Positions 1 to 8,809 of a stretch of DNA of 64,000 nt are shown one piece after another (the stretch's first letter is position 1; the number at the start of each line of letters is the position of its first letter). Location of the stretch: assembly GCF_001598055.1 (NCBI RefSeq), contig NZ_CP014844.1, positions 806,001-870,000 on the forward strand, read 5' to 3'. Below the pieces are notes generated by a model. That model did not search any database and was not told where the DNA came from. It saw only the letters and a program-made list of their open reading frames with translations. A program made the translations under genes and the position numbers. This DNA is from Cupriavidus nantongensis (GTDB lineage: Bacteria > Pseudomonadota > Gammaproteobacteria > Burkholderiales > Burkholderiaceae).

Positions 1-28
1 AAGCGCCACTGGAAGCGGGCAATCGGGG

Positions 29-1267
29 TCAACGGCGCATGCCGAACATCATGTGGCGCGCCAGCGCGTGCCGCAGCGGCGGCAGGCATGCCAGCGCCGC
101 CAGCGACGCGCCGCGGGCATGGGCCGCGAGCGGGTAGGCCACGCCGAACACGCGCGGCAGCAGGTCGGTCACGCCGATGGTGACGGCGCGGTCGAGGCGG
201 TGGCGGGCGGCAAACGCCTGCAGCGCTTGCGGGGTACAGGCGCCGCGCAGCGAGTCGGCCAGCGCAAAGGCATCGCGCAGGCCCAGGTTCAGCCCCTGTC
301 CGGCCACCGGATGCAGCGTCTGCGCGGCATTGCCGACCGCGACCACGCGCCCGTTGACCGTGACCGGCGCGGCGTTCAGCCCCAGCGGGAAGGCATGGCG
401 CTTGCCCGCCAGCGTGAACTGGCCCATGCGGTCGCCGAAGGCCTGGCCCAGCTCCGCGGCAAACTGCGCGTCGGGCAGCGCGATGCGGCGCGCGGCCTGT
501 TCCGGCGGGCAGCACCACACCAGCGCATAGCCGGGCGTGCCGTGTTCCTCGTGCGGCAGCAGCGCCAGCGGGCCTTCCTCGGTAAAGCGCTCCCAGGCCC
601 AGCCGGGCTGCGGGCGCGAGCAGGTGACATGGGCGATCACCGCGGTCTGGCGATAGTCGCGCGTGCGCGCGCCGCGGCCCTGGTGCGCGGCCTGTTCATG
701 GAACAGCCCGCCCTCGGCCTGCACTGCCAGGCGCGCGGCGAACCGTGCCGCCTGGCCGTCGTGGCCCGTTCCTTCCAGGTGGACGATGCCGGCGTCGGCC
801 ACGTCTGCGCCCCGCGGCACCGGATCCTGCTCGATCCGCTCGATACGGGTCTCGAAGACGCGCCGCAGCCGGCCTTCGCCGGCCGCCTGCGTAGCCTGTG
901 CCAGCGCCCGCTCGAGCACGTTGCACAGCTCGCCGTAGCGCACCACGTAGCCGAGCGCGGGCACGCCGTAGTCGTCATGGTGCAGGCGGACATGGCCGAA
1001 GCGGCCGCGCTGCGACACATGGATATGCTCGATCGGGCTGCCCGGCACCGGCCACGCGCCGATCTGCTCCAGCAGCTGGCGGCTGCCGTGCGACAGCGCG
1101 ATCGCGCGCGGGTCGCGCGCCGCGCGCGCCGGCGTGGCGGCGTCGACCAGCACGATGCGCCAGCCGGTGGTGCGCAACAGCTGGCAGGCCAGCGCCAGCC
1201 CGACCGGGCCGCCGCCGACGATGGCGATATCGGCGGGGCCGCCGAAATCAGGCTGCGGGGCCGGCAT
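29..1267 (-). CDS. ubiH: UbiH/UbiF-family FAD-dependent ubiquinone biosynthesis hydroxylase
   Basis: Flavin monooxygenase of the UbiH/UbiF/VisC family, 412 residues, expected to hydroxylate the ring of a ubiquinone precursor at the inner membrane. The N-terminal dinucleotide-binding motif IVGGGPVGLAL lies near residues 16-26. The family signature GNAAQTLHPVAGQGLNLGLRD is present in the C-terminal part. The frame is open upstream to 1429, but the first residues there are arginine- and serine-rich and unlike the family, so I start at the ATG at 1267, just before the FAD motif. It overlaps the upstream unknown gene by 20 bases and so is probably co-transcribed with pepP. Which ring position it hydroxylates cannot be decided from sequence alone. 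Confidence 0.88.
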   Translation of the reverse strand: MPAPQPDFGGPADIAIVGGGPVGLALACQLLRTTGWRIVLVDAATPARAARDPRAIALSHGSRQLLEQIGAWPVPGSPIEHIHVSQRGRFGHVRLHHDDYGVPALGYVVRYGELCNVLERALAQATQAAGEGRLRRVFETRIERIEQDPVPRGADVADAGIVHLEGTGHDGQAARFAARLAVQAEGGLFHEQAAHQGRGARTRDYRQTAVIAHVTCSRPQPGWAWERFTEEGPLALLPHEEHGTPGYALVWCCPPEQAARRIALPDAQFAAELGQAFGDRMGQFTLAGKRHAFPLGLNAAPVTVNGRVVAVGNAAQTLHPVAGQGLNLGLRDAFALADSLRGACTPQALQAFAARHRLDRAVTIGVTDLLPRVFGVAYPLAAHARGASLAALACLPPLRHALARHMMFGMRR

Positions 1268-1706
1268 TGTCGGGGTCTCCTGCCTGGTCCGGCGCGCCGC
1301 GCTTCCAGCAGATCGCATCCGAGCGCGACTTGCCGGCCGCGGCGTCGCGCAGCGCCTTGTCGAGCTTTTGCTGGTCGAAGCCCGGCAGCGCGCGCAGCTG
1401 TTCCAGCAGCGCGGCATGGTTGGCGGCATCGAACGGCACCACGCAGCCCTGGCCCGACTCCGGCGCGCCGATCAGGATCAGCCAGGCCTTGCCGGCCCAG
1501 GGCGCGCGGTCGGAGACCCGCACCACCACGCGCTCGAGCACGTTCCAGGCGAGCTCCTCGCGCTGGCCGTCGGGGCGGTGCACCACCACGCGGTCGTCGT
1601 ACAGGTTGACGATGAACGGTTCGGACGGATCGGGGCGCCGGGCACTGCCGGCCTGGTCGCGGGCGCCGCCCTGGCCCGGCAATATCCTGCGCAGCCAGCT
1701 GATCAT
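1248..1706 (-). CDS. Conserved hypothetical protein between pepP and ubiH
   Basis: A 152-residue soluble protein of no family I recognise. After a short basic start (MISWLRRILPG) it has a beta-rich core with regularly spaced hydrophobic strands (FIVNLYDDRVVVH, AWLILIGAPE) and a helical stretch with LLEQLRALPGFDQQKLDKAL. The start overlaps the pepP stop by four bases (ATGA) and its 3' end overlaps ubiH, which indicates translational coupling. No signal peptide or membrane segment is visible. The coupling is the main reason to believe it is real. A role in ubiquinone synthesis is only suggested by position. Confidence 0.75.
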   Translation of the reverse strand: MISWLRRILPGQGGARDQAGSARRPDPSEPFIVNLYDDRVVVHRPDGQREELAWNVLERVVVRVSDRAPWAGKAWLILIGAPESGQGCVVPFDAANHAALLEQLRALPGFDQQKLDKALRDAAAGKSRSDAICWKRGAPDQAGDPDNAGPAA

Positions 1707-3115
1707 CGCTGGCCTCCGGCGGGGGCGCGGTCGCGCATCAGCGCTTCGATCTCGTCGGCCAGCACCGGCACGCCGCGCGTGATCAGCTCGCAGTCGCCGT
1801 CGGTGACCACGGCGTCGTCCTCGATACGGATGCCGATATGCCAGTAGCGCTCGGGCACGTCCTCGGCCGGGCGCACGTAGATGCCGGGCTCGATGGTCAG
1901 CACCATGCCGGGCTGCAGCGGCCGCCACGGCCGCTCGCCCTCGCCGCTGTGGCTGGCGACGCGGTACTCGCCCACGTCATGGACATCCATGCCGAGCCAG
2001 TGGCCGGTGCGGTGCATGTAGAAGCGGCGATAGCTGCCGCTGGCCAGCACGTCGTCGAGCGTGCCTTCCTTGTTGCGGTCGAGCAGGCCGGTGTCGAGCA
2101 TGCCCTGGGCCAGCACGCGCACGGCGGCGTCATGCGGCACGTTGTAGGGCACGCCGGCGCGGGTCTCGTTGATGGCGGCCTGCTGCGCCGCCACCACCAG
2201 GTCATACAGCTCGCGCTGCGCCGGCGAAAAGCGGCCCGAGACCGGGAAGGTGCGGGTGATGTCCGAGGCGTAGCCATCGAGCTCGCAGCCGGCGTCGATC
2301 AGGCACAGGTCGCCGTCCTTCAGCTCGGCCGGGCCGGCGCGGTAGTGCAGCACGCAGGCGTTGGGGCCGGCGGCGACGATCGAGTTGTAGGCCACGCTCT
2401 GCGCGCCATGGCGGCGGAATTCATAGAGCAGCTCGGCCTCGAGGTGGTACTCGCGCAGGCCGGCGCGGGTGGCCTGCATCGCGCGCACATGGGCGCCGGC
2501 GGAAATCGCCGCGGCGCGGCGCATGATCGCCAGCTCGCCGGCATCCTTGAACAGCCGCATTTCGTCCAGCAGCGTGCGGATGTCGAGCGCCACCGACGGC
2601 GCGGCCACGCCGGCGCGTCCCTGCATGCGCACGGCGTCGAGCCAGCGCCGCATCTGCATGTCGGTGCGGATCGAATCGGCCAGCGGGTAGGCCACCTGCG
2701 CGCGGTTGGCCAGCAGCGGCGGCAGCGTGGCGTCGATCTCTTCGACCGAATGCGCCTCGTCGAAGCCGAACGCGGCGCGCGCGCCTTCCGGACCGAAGCG
2801 GAAGCCGTCCCAGATCTCGCGCTCTTCGTGCTTGGGGCGGCAGAACAGGATGCTGCGGTCGGCCTCGGCCGGCTCGCCGGGCGCTCCGGCCACCAGCACC
2901 AGCACCGCTTCGGGCTCGGTGAAGCCGCTCAGGTAATAGAAATAGCTGTCGTGCCGGTACGGATAGTCGCTGTCGCGGTTGCGCATGGCTTCCGGCGCAG
3001 TGGGCAGGATCGCCACGCCGCCGCCGCCGGCGCGCAGGTGCTGCAGCACTCGGGCGCGGCGTTCGCGGCAGGCGGCGAGGAGGGCGGCGAGGTGGGCGTG
3101 ATCGGGTGCGGACAT
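1703..3115 (-). CDS. pepP: Xaa-Pro aminopeptidase (aminopeptidase P)
   Basis: Metallopeptidase of the M24B family, 470 residues, which removes an N-terminal residue preceding proline. The N-terminal creatinase-like domain includes the stretch RNRDSDYPYRHDSYFYYLSGF. The C-terminal pita-bread domain carries the dinuclear metal ligands in LIDAGCELDGYASDITRTF (two Asp), HRTGHWLGMDVHDVG (His), TIEPGIYV (Glu) and IRIEDDAVV (Glu), all intact. The length fits proteobacterial PepP. It heads a tightly packed set with the small unknown gene and ubiH. In enterobacteria pepP also sits beside ubiH, so the association is old. Confidence 0.95.
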   Translation of the reverse strand: MSAPDHAHLAALLAACRERRARVLQHLRAGGGGVAILPTAPEAMRNRDSDYPYRHDSYFYYLSGFTEPEAVLVLVAGAPGEPAEADRSILFCRPKHEEREIWDGFRFGPEGARAAFGFDEAHSVEEIDATLPPLLANRAQVAYPLADSIRTDMQMRRWLDAVRMQGRAGVAAPSVALDIRTLLDEMRLFKDAGELAIMRRAAAISAGAHVRAMQATRAGLREYHLEAELLYEFRRHGAQSVAYNSIVAAGPNACVLHYRAGPAELKDGDLCLIDAGCELDGYASDITRTFPVSGRFSPAQRELYDLVVAAQQAAINETRAGVPYNVPHDAAVRVLAQGMLDTGLLDRNKEGTLDDVLASGSYRRFYMHRTGHWLGMDVHDVGEYRVASHSGEGERPWRPLQPGMVLTIEPGIYVRPAEDVPERYWHIGIRIEDDAVVTDGDCELITRGVPVLADEIEALMRDRAPAGGQR

Positions 3116-3198
3116 TGGTCTGGCCTGATAAGGAGGATCAGGCCGATTCTACCGCCGCTGGCGGCGCCGCTGCGCCAGTGGCGCCAAAGTCGCGCGCG

Positions 3199-3924
3199 CT
3201 AGCGCCCTGGTGCGGCCGACAGCATCGCGTCCAGTCCGGCCAGCTGCGCCGGCGTGCCGACGTTCTCCCAGCGCCCGTCGAAGCGCTCGCCGGTGGCGGT
3301 GCCGGCGGCGATGCCGGCATGGTAGATCGGCGTCATCGCCAGCCGCGTGCCCGGCACGATATCGGTAAACAGCCGGGTGTCATACAGCCCGATATTGCCG
3401 AAGGTCAGGCGCTCGCCGCTGGCCGGCTCGGCCTCGAGCGAGAGCCGGCCGTGATCGTCCAGCGCGAAATCCCCGCGCGGATGGAACGGCGGGTTCGGCA
3501 CCATCACCAGGTGCATGTGCGGCGCGGCCGCGCCGGCCAGCGCCTGCGCGCGCGGCAGCAGCGCGCGGAAATCGTAGTCGCAGAAGATGTCGCCGGACAC
3601 CGCCAGGAAGATCTCGCCGCGGACCGGGTCGTGCGACAGCAGCGGCAGGGCCTTGGCGATGCCGCCGGCGGTCTCCAGCGCCTCGCCCTCGGCCGAGTAG
3701 GCGATGCGCACGCCGAAGCGGCTGCCGTCGCCCAGCGCCGCCTCGATCTGCGCGCCCAGCCAGGCGTGGTTGATGACGATGTCGCGCAGCCCGGCGCGCG
3801 CCAGCGCTTCGATCTTCCAGACGATCAGCGGCTTGCCGCCCACCGCCAGCAGCGGCTTGGGGCAGGCATCGGTCAGCGGACGCATGCGGTCGCCGCGGCC
3901 GGCGGCAAAAATCATCACCTTCAT
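3199..3924 (-). CDS. murU: N-acetylmuramate-1-phosphate uridylyltransferase (MurU-type nucleotidyltransferase)
   Basis: Sugar-phosphate nucleotidyltransferase, 241 residues. The signature MIFAAGRGDRMRPLT near residues 4-18 is followed by CPKPLLAVGGKPLI, and VSGDIFCDYDF supplies the metal-binding aspartate. In Pseudomonas putida MurU makes UDP-MurNAc from MurNAc-1-P made by AmgK, bypassing de novo MurNAc synthesis and the fosfomycin target. The AmgK-like gene three genes upstream supports that role over mannose-1-phosphate guanylyltransferase. The ATG at 3924 is chosen because the catalytic signature starts there. It overlaps azlD by four bases. Confidence 0.85.
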   Translation of the reverse strand: MKVMIFAAGRGDRMRPLTDACPKPLLAVGGKPLIVWKIEALARAGLRDIVINHAWLGAQIEAALGDGSRFGVRIAYSAEGEALETAGGIAKALPLLSHDPVRGEIFLAVSGDIFCDYDFRALLPRAQALAGAAAPHMHLVMVPNPPFHPRGDFALDDHGRLSLEAEPASGERLTFGNIGLYDTRLFTDIVPGTRLAMTPIYHAGIAAGTATGERFDGRWENVGTPAQLAGLDAMLSAAPGR

Positions 3925-4247
3925 CGGAACAGGGCCTCCAGGGCAAGCAGCGTGGCCATGCCGCCGGCAATGGTCCAGCCCACGCTGCGGGTACGTGCGG
4001 CAATCAGGATGGCGACCACGCCGGCCACCAGCCTGGCGTTGGTCGGGGTCAGGGCGAGTTCGCCCTGCTGCATCAGCAGGTCGGGCGCGATCAGTGCCGA
4101 CAGCATCGCGGCCGGCACGAACTGCAGCGCGGTGCGGAACCACGACGGCAGCCGCACCCGGCCTTCGACGGCGATGAACGACAGCCGGATCAGGAAGGTG
4201 GCCAGGCCCGCGGCCAGGAATACCCACAGCAGCGTCAGCGCGCTCAT
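3921..4247 (-). CDS. azlD: AzlD-family branched-chain amino acid exporter small subunit
   Basis: A 108-residue integral membrane protein with about four hydrophobic segments (starting LTLLWVFLAAGLATFLIRL and ending TIAGGMATLLALEALF). This is the usual size and pattern of AzlD, the small partner of AzlC in branched-chain amino acid export. Its start overlaps the azlC stop (ATGA at 4244-4247) and its stop overlaps the murU start (3921-3924), so it lies inside one translationally coupled chain. Substrate is inferred only from the family. Confidence 0.85.
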   Translation of the reverse strand: MSALTLLWVFLAAGLATFLIRLSFIAVEGRVRLPSWFRTALQFVPAAMLSALIAPDLLMQQGELALTPTNARLVAGVVAILIAARTRSVGWTIAGGMATLLALEALFR

Positions 4248-5056
4248 GCGGCCTCCTTGCCGGCGGTGCCGGCAGGGCTGGCAGTGTCGGCATCGGCGCC
4301 GCGGCTGGCGGCACGGGGTCCGGGGCGGTTGCCGCGTCCCAGCACCAGCATGCCGACGGCGATGCCGCCCAGCGCCGCCACCATCAGGCCGAGCTTGTGC
4401 GGCAGGCCGTAGCAGGCCACTGCGAGCGCGCTGGCCGCCAGCGCCGCGGCGACATGCGAGCGGTGTTTGAGGCCCGGCACGATGATGCCGATAAAGGTCA
4501 GCGGCAGGAAGAAATCCAGCGGCCAGTCGCGCGGCACCTGGGCGCCGACCAGCACGCCGGCCAGCGTCGACAGCTGCCAGCTGGCCCACAGCGCGAAGCC
4601 GCCGCCAAAGTAATACCAGTGGCGGTAGCGGGCGCGTGGGCCGGTGTCGCCCAGCCGGTGTGTCATCGCGGCAAAGGCCTCGTCGGTCAGCAGGTAGGCG
4701 ATCAGCGCCTTCCAGCGCCGCGGCAGGTGCGCCAGGCTCGGCGCGATGGTGGCCGAGTACAGCGCGTGGCGCAGGTTGACCATCGCCACCGTCAGCGTGA
4801 TCACCACCGCCGGCGTGCCGGCGGTCCACAGCTGGGTCAGGATCATCTGCGAGGCGCCGCCGAACACGATCGCGCTCATGGCGCAGGCCAGCCACGCGGG
4901 CATGCCGGCGCCGACCGCCAGCACGCCGTAGATCAGCCCGAACGGCACCACGCCCAGCAGCATCGGCGCGAGCGCGCGCGCACCCGCCAGCCATTCGCCG
5001 GCCGCAGTGATGGCGGGCGCAGGCCGCTGGTCCGGACCCGGATCGTCGGCGCGCAT
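4244..5056 (-). CDS. azlC: AzlC-family branched-chain amino acid exporter large subunit
   Basis: A 270-residue membrane protein. The family features are the early segment LGVVPFGLIYGVLAVGAGM, then FGGASQMILTQLW and MVNLRHALYSATI, followed by several more transmembrane stretches. AzlC with AzlD exports branched-chain amino acids such as azaleucine in Bacillus subtilis; LIV export is the usual assignment. The C-terminus ends in a glycine/alanine-rich hydrophilic tail of about 30 residues. It starts four bases after the amgK stop and overlaps azlD, so it is embedded in the cell-wall recycling operon. Confidence 0.88.
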   Translation of the reverse strand: MRADDPGPDQRPAPAITAAGEWLAGARALAPMLLGVVPFGLIYGVLAVGAGMPAWLACAMSAIVFGGASQMILTQLWTAGTPAVVITLTVAMVNLRHALYSATIAPSLAHLPRRWKALIAYLLTDEAFAAMTHRLGDTGPRARYRHWYYFGGGFALWASWQLSTLAGVLVGAQVPRDWPLDFFLPLTFIGIIVPGLKHRSHVAAALAASALAVACYGLPHKLGLMVAALGGIAVGMLVLGRGNRPGPRAASRGADADTASPAGTAGKEAA

Positions 5057-5060
5057 GCCG

Positions 5061-6095
5061 TCAGAACGTATAGCCGGCCGGGCTGGCCACGCCTTCGAGG
5101 GCGTCGAGCAGGCGGATCAGCTTGCGCAGTTCGGTATAGCGCCCGGCCACCTGGCGCGTGTACTTCATCACCAGCGGCAGGTTGGCGAGGTAGCCGTCCT
5201 TGCCGTCGCGGTGGTACAGGCGCGCGAAGATGCCCAGCACCTTGAGATGGCGCTGCAGCCCCATCCACTCGAAGTCGCGGTAGAACTCGCCGAAGTCCGG
5301 GTTGACCGGCAGCGCGGCCTTGCGCGCGCGTTCCCAGTAGCGGATCAGCCAGTCGAGCTGCTGCTCTTCATCCCATTCGATATAGGCGTCGCGCCACAGC
5401 GACACCGCATCGTAGGTGATCGGGCCGGTCACCGCGTCCTGGAAATCGAGCACGCCCGGGTTGGTGGTGCCCTCGAGCACCATCAGGTTGCGCGAGTGGA
5501 AGTCGCGGTGCACGTAGACCTGGGGCTGGGCGAGGTTATTGGCAAGCAGCGCTTCCGTCACTTCGTGCCAGTCGGCCTGCTGCGCCTCGGACAGCGTGGC
5601 GCCGAGGTGCCTGGCCACGTACCACTGCGGGAACAGGTCGAGTTCGCGCTGCAGCAGCGCGCGGTCGTAGGCGGGCAGTTCGCCGGGGCGCGTGGCGGCC
5701 TGGATGCGGACCAGCGCGGCGGCGGCGTCGGTGTACAGGCCGTGCGCGGAGGTATCGTCCAGCTTCGACAGGTAGGTCTGGCTGCCAAGGTCGGCCAGCA
5801 GCAGGAAGCCCTGGTCCAGGTCCTGCGCCAGCACCGTCGGCACGGTCACGCCGGCGGCGCCGAACAGCCCGCACACGTGGATGAACGGGCGGCAGTCCTC
5901 GTGCGCGGGCGGGGCGTCCATCACGATCGCGGTGGGATGCGCGCGATGGCCGGTGCGGACGCGGAAATAGCGGCGGAAGCTGGCATCGGCCGAAGCCGGG
6001 ACGCAGGAATCGGGATCGGCGGACCATGCCGGTCCGAGTCCGGCCACCCAGGCCTTGAGCTGGTCCAGGCGCGGGTCGTGGGGAAGAGCTGCCAT
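5061..6095 (-). CDS. amgK: N-acetylmuramate/N-acetylglucosamine anomeric kinase (AmgK-type aminoglycoside phosphotransferase fold)
   Basis: Small-molecule kinase of the aminoglycoside phosphotransferase fold, 344 residues. The catalytic loop HRDFHSRN is at residues 196-203 (Asp198) and the metal-binding DFQD at 217-220. AmgK phosphorylates MurNAc at the anomeric carbon as the first step of the recycling route completed by MurU. The start at 6095 gives the expected family N-terminus; the frame is open further upstream without family-like sequence. It is divergent from lptD across 263 bases and heads the operon amgK-azlC-azlD-murU. Pseudomonads also keep amgK/murU next to lptD, which strengthens the call. 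Confidence 0.87.
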   Translation of the reverse strand: MAALPHDPRLDQLKAWVAGLGPAWSADPDSCVPASADASFRRYFRVRTGHRAHPTAIVMDAPPAHEDCRPFIHVCGLFGAAGVTVPTVLAQDLDQGFLLLADLGSQTYLSKLDDTSAHGLYTDAAAALVRIQAATRPGELPAYDRALLQRELDLFPQWYVARHLGATLSEAQQADWHEVTEALLANNLAQPQVYVHRDFHSRNLMVLEGTTNPGVLDFQDAVTGPITYDAVSLWRDAYIEWDEEQQLDWLIRYWERARKAALPVNPDFGEFYRDFEWMGLQRHLKVLGIFARLYHRDGKDGYLANLPLVMKYTRQVAGRYTELRKLIRLLDALEGVASPAGYTF

Positions 6096-6166
6096 ACAGG
6101 TACTTGTCGGAGGCACGTGTGGGGATGGGGCGCGGGGGCGGAACGAAAGTGAATGCCCTCGATGAC

Positions 6167-6202
6167 ACCGGAAATGCAACCGGAAATGAAACCGAAAGTA
6201 AG
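6167..6202. repeat. Three 12-base near-tandem repeats in the amgK/lptD divergent region
   Basis: Units at 6167-6178, 6179-6190 and 6191-6202 read accggaaatgca, accggaaatgaa and the more degenerate accgaaagtaag. They lie in the only intergenic space between two divergent operons. A perfect TATAAT is at 6229-6234 on the lptD strand with no convincing -35 element at the right distance, so an activator site is possible but unproven. Confidence 0.6.
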
Positions 6203-6358
6203 CGTCAAGAGCACCCCGGGTTGCCCCGTATAATACCCGACCAGACCGGGGCGCCGGTGGCCTCCGGGAGGGGCCGCGTTGCCCCGCAGCCTGCCCCGGC
6301 GGGGCCTGGCGGCCTGCAGGCGAGCCGCTGCCCGTGCCGAGACTGACCACCCGTGCGA

Positions 6359-8800
6359 ATGACCGAATCACAACGATCACCGAACAACAGGGCCTTGCCT
6401 TCGCCTGCCTTACCCCGCGCCCTGGCTCGTGCCAGGCGCGCCGGGCGCCTGCACGCGGGCGCGCTGCGCCCGCTGGTGCTGGCCATGGCCGGCCTGTCGG
6501 CCGGCGCCCATGCGCAGATCACCGGCTCGGCGATCCCCGACCTCGACCAGGTCGAGCCGGTGTTCGAAGCCGCGCCGCCAGCGCCGCCGCTGCCGGTGGA
6601 GTCCGGCGAACTGGTGCCGCGCCTGGCCGAGCCGGCCGCCAGGGGCGAGTCCGATCCCGACGCCCCCACCTTTATCGAAGCCGACCGCATGACCGGCTAC
6701 AGCGAACGCGGCGTCGAACTGGAAGGCCATGCCGAGCTGCGCCGCGACGGCGGCGTCATCAAGGGCGACAAGCTGAGCTACGACCAGGACACCGACGAGG
6801 CCTTCGCCCAGGGCAATGTGCGCATGTCGCGCGGCGGCGCGCTGGCGGTGGGCCCGGAGGCGCGGCTCAAGGTCGAGGCCAACGAAGGCTACATGCTGTC
6901 GCCGGACTACTACTTCCAGCAGACCGGCGGCACCGGCAAGGCAGAGCGCATCGATTTCCTCGACCAGAACCGCAGCACGGCCCGGCAGGCGTCGTACACC
7001 ACCTGCTCGCCCGACAATGCCGACTGGTATTTCAGCGCCAACCGGATCGACCTGGACAGCGACCGCCAGGTGGGCGTGGCCTACGGCGGCGTGCTGAACT
7101 TCTTCGGCGTGCCGGTGGCGGCCGCGCCCGCGTTCAGCTTTCCGCTGAACGACGACCGCCGCAGCGGCTTCCTGCCGCCGCTGATGGGCTACAGCTCGAA
7201 GTCGGGTTTCGACCTGACCGCGCCGTACTACGTCAATATCGCGCCCAACCGCGACCTGACCATCTACCCGCGGCTGATGACCGAGCGCGGCCTGCAGCTC
7301 GGCGGCGAATACCGCTACCTGGGCGAGACCTACTCCGGGCGCGTGCGGGCCGAGTTCCTGCCGGACGACAGGAAGACCAACTCGAACCGCTGGGCCTATT
7401 CGGTGCAGCATACCCAGCGGCTGGCGCCGGGGCTGGCCGCGTACCTGAACCTGAACCGGGTGTCCGACGACCGCTACCCGGACGACTTCAACCGCAGCGT
7501 GTCGCAATCGACGCTGCGGCAGTACACGCAGGAGGGTGGGGTCACCTACAACTGGCAGGACTTCACCCTGCTGGCGCGGGTGCAGAAGTTCCAGACGCTG
7601 CGCCCCAGCGAGCCGTCGTACGAGCGCGTGCCGCAGCTGAACGGCAAGTACCTGCGCTATGACCTGGGCGGCTTCGACGTGCAGATGGAAGCCGACTACA
7701 CCCGCTTCCGCATCCCGCTGACGTCGACCGGCTTCCAGCAGCCGCAGGGCGAGCGCATGTATTTCCAGCCCAGCATCAGCTACCCGATCGTGCGTGCGGG
7801 CTGGTACGTGACGCCCAAGGTGTCGTTCAACGCCGCGCAGTACCAGATGGAAGCGGCCACCAACACGCCGACCGCGCAGAACAACCTGTCGCGCGCGATC
7901 CCGACCGTCAGCCTGGATTCGGGCATGACCTTCGAGCGCGACGCGCCGACCATCAGCCGCCTGTTCGGGGTCAACTACGTGCAGACGCTCGAGCCGCGCC
8001 TGTTCTATGTGTACACGCCGTTCCGCGACCAGAGCCAGTTCCCGCTGTTCGACACGGTGCAGTCCGACTTCGGCTACGGGCAGATCTTCAGCGAGAACCC
8101 GTTCACCGGCTACGACCGCATCGCCGACAACAACAAGCTGACCGGCGGCGTGACCACGCGCCTGATCGAGTCCGATACCGGCATCGAGCGCTTCCGCGGC
8201 ACCATCGCCCAGCGCTATGACTTCACCGGGCAGCGCGTGCAGCTCAACGGCACGCTGGCCGATCCCAAGTCGGGCTCGTCGGACCTGCTGGCCGCCACCA
8301 CCATCCAGCTGTTCCGCGGCTACTATCTGGATGCGGGGGTGCAGTACAACCCCGATTCGGACCGCGTCAACTACGGCAACGTGGCGTTCACGTACCGCCC
8401 CGAGTCGCGCAAGGTGTTCAACGCCGGCTACCGCTACCGCCGGCCGACCTCGGTGACCGACAACACCGCGATCGACCAGTTCGAGCTGTCGAGCCAGTGG
8501 CCGATCACGCGCCGTGCCTACGGCATCGCGCGCTTCGCCTTCGACCTGACCGCCAGCCAGATGGTCGATGCGCTCGCCGGCGTCGAGTACGCCGCGGACT
8601 GCTGGGTCGGCCGCGTGGTCTACCAGCGTTTCCGCAACACCACCCAGGGCTACACCGGGCGGGTCTTCCTGCAGGTGGAGTTCCGTGGCCTTTCCAAGAT
8701 CGGGTCCAACCCGTTGAACATCCTGCGGCTGAACGTGCCGGGCTACGAGCCGGTCTCGGCCAAGCCGGTGCCGACGACCCAGTTCGATCACTATGAATGA
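6359..8800 (+). CDS. lptD: LPS-assembly outer membrane protein LptD
   Basis: Outer-membrane beta-barrel that inserts LPS into the outer leaflet, about 813 residues. After a long basic leader and the hydrophobic stretch PLVLAMAGLSAGAHAQ (signal peptide), an LptA-like OstA domain covers roughly residues 90-190 (FIEADRMTGYSERGVELEGHA). The rest is an aromatic-rich barrel. Only two cysteines are present, in TTCSPDN and ADCWVG, against four in E. coli LptD. A GTG six bases upstream (6353) is an alternative start. The surA start follows nine bases after the stop, and surA helps fold this protein, so the pairing is functional. Confidence 0.95.
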   Translation: MTESQRSPNNRALPSPALPRALARARRAGRLHAGALRPLVLAMAGLSAGAHAQITGSAIPDLDQVEPVFEAAPPAPPLPVESGELVPRLAEPAARGESDPDAPTFIEADRMTGYSERGVELEGHAELRRDGGVIKGDKLSYDQDTDEAFAQGNVRMSRGGALAVGPEARLKVEANEGYMLSPDYYFQQTGGTGKAERIDFLDQNRSTARQASYTTCSPDNADWYFSANRIDLDSDRQVGVAYGGVLNFFGVPVAAAPAFSFPLNDDRRSGFLPPLMGYSSKSGFDLTAPYYVNIAPNRDLTIYPRLMTERGLQLGGEYRYLGETYSGRVRAEFLPDDRKTNSNRWAYSVQHTQRLAPGLAAYLNLNRVSDDRYPDDFNRSVSQSTLRQYTQEGGVTYNWQDFTLLARVQKFQTLRPSEPSYERVPQLNGKYLRYDLGGFDVQMEADYTRFRIPLTSTGFQQPQGERMYFQPSISYPIVRAGWYVTPKVSFNAAQYQMEAATNTPTAQNNLSRAIPTVSLDSGMTFERDAPTISRLFGVNYVQTLEPRLFYVYTPFRDQSQFPLFDTVQSDFGYGQIFSENPFTGYDRIADNNKLTGGVTTRLIESDTGIERFRGTIAQRYDFTGQRVQLNGTLADPKSGSSDLLAATTIQLFRGYYLDAGVQYNPDSDRVNYGNVAFTYRPESRKVFNAGYRYRRPTSVTDNTAIDQFELSSQWPITRRAYGIARFAFDLTASQMVDALAGVEYAADCWVGRVVYQRFRNTTQGYTGRVFLQVEFRGLSKIGSNPLNILRLNVPGYEPVSAKPVPTTQFDHYE

Positions 8801-8809
8801 CGGATTACG

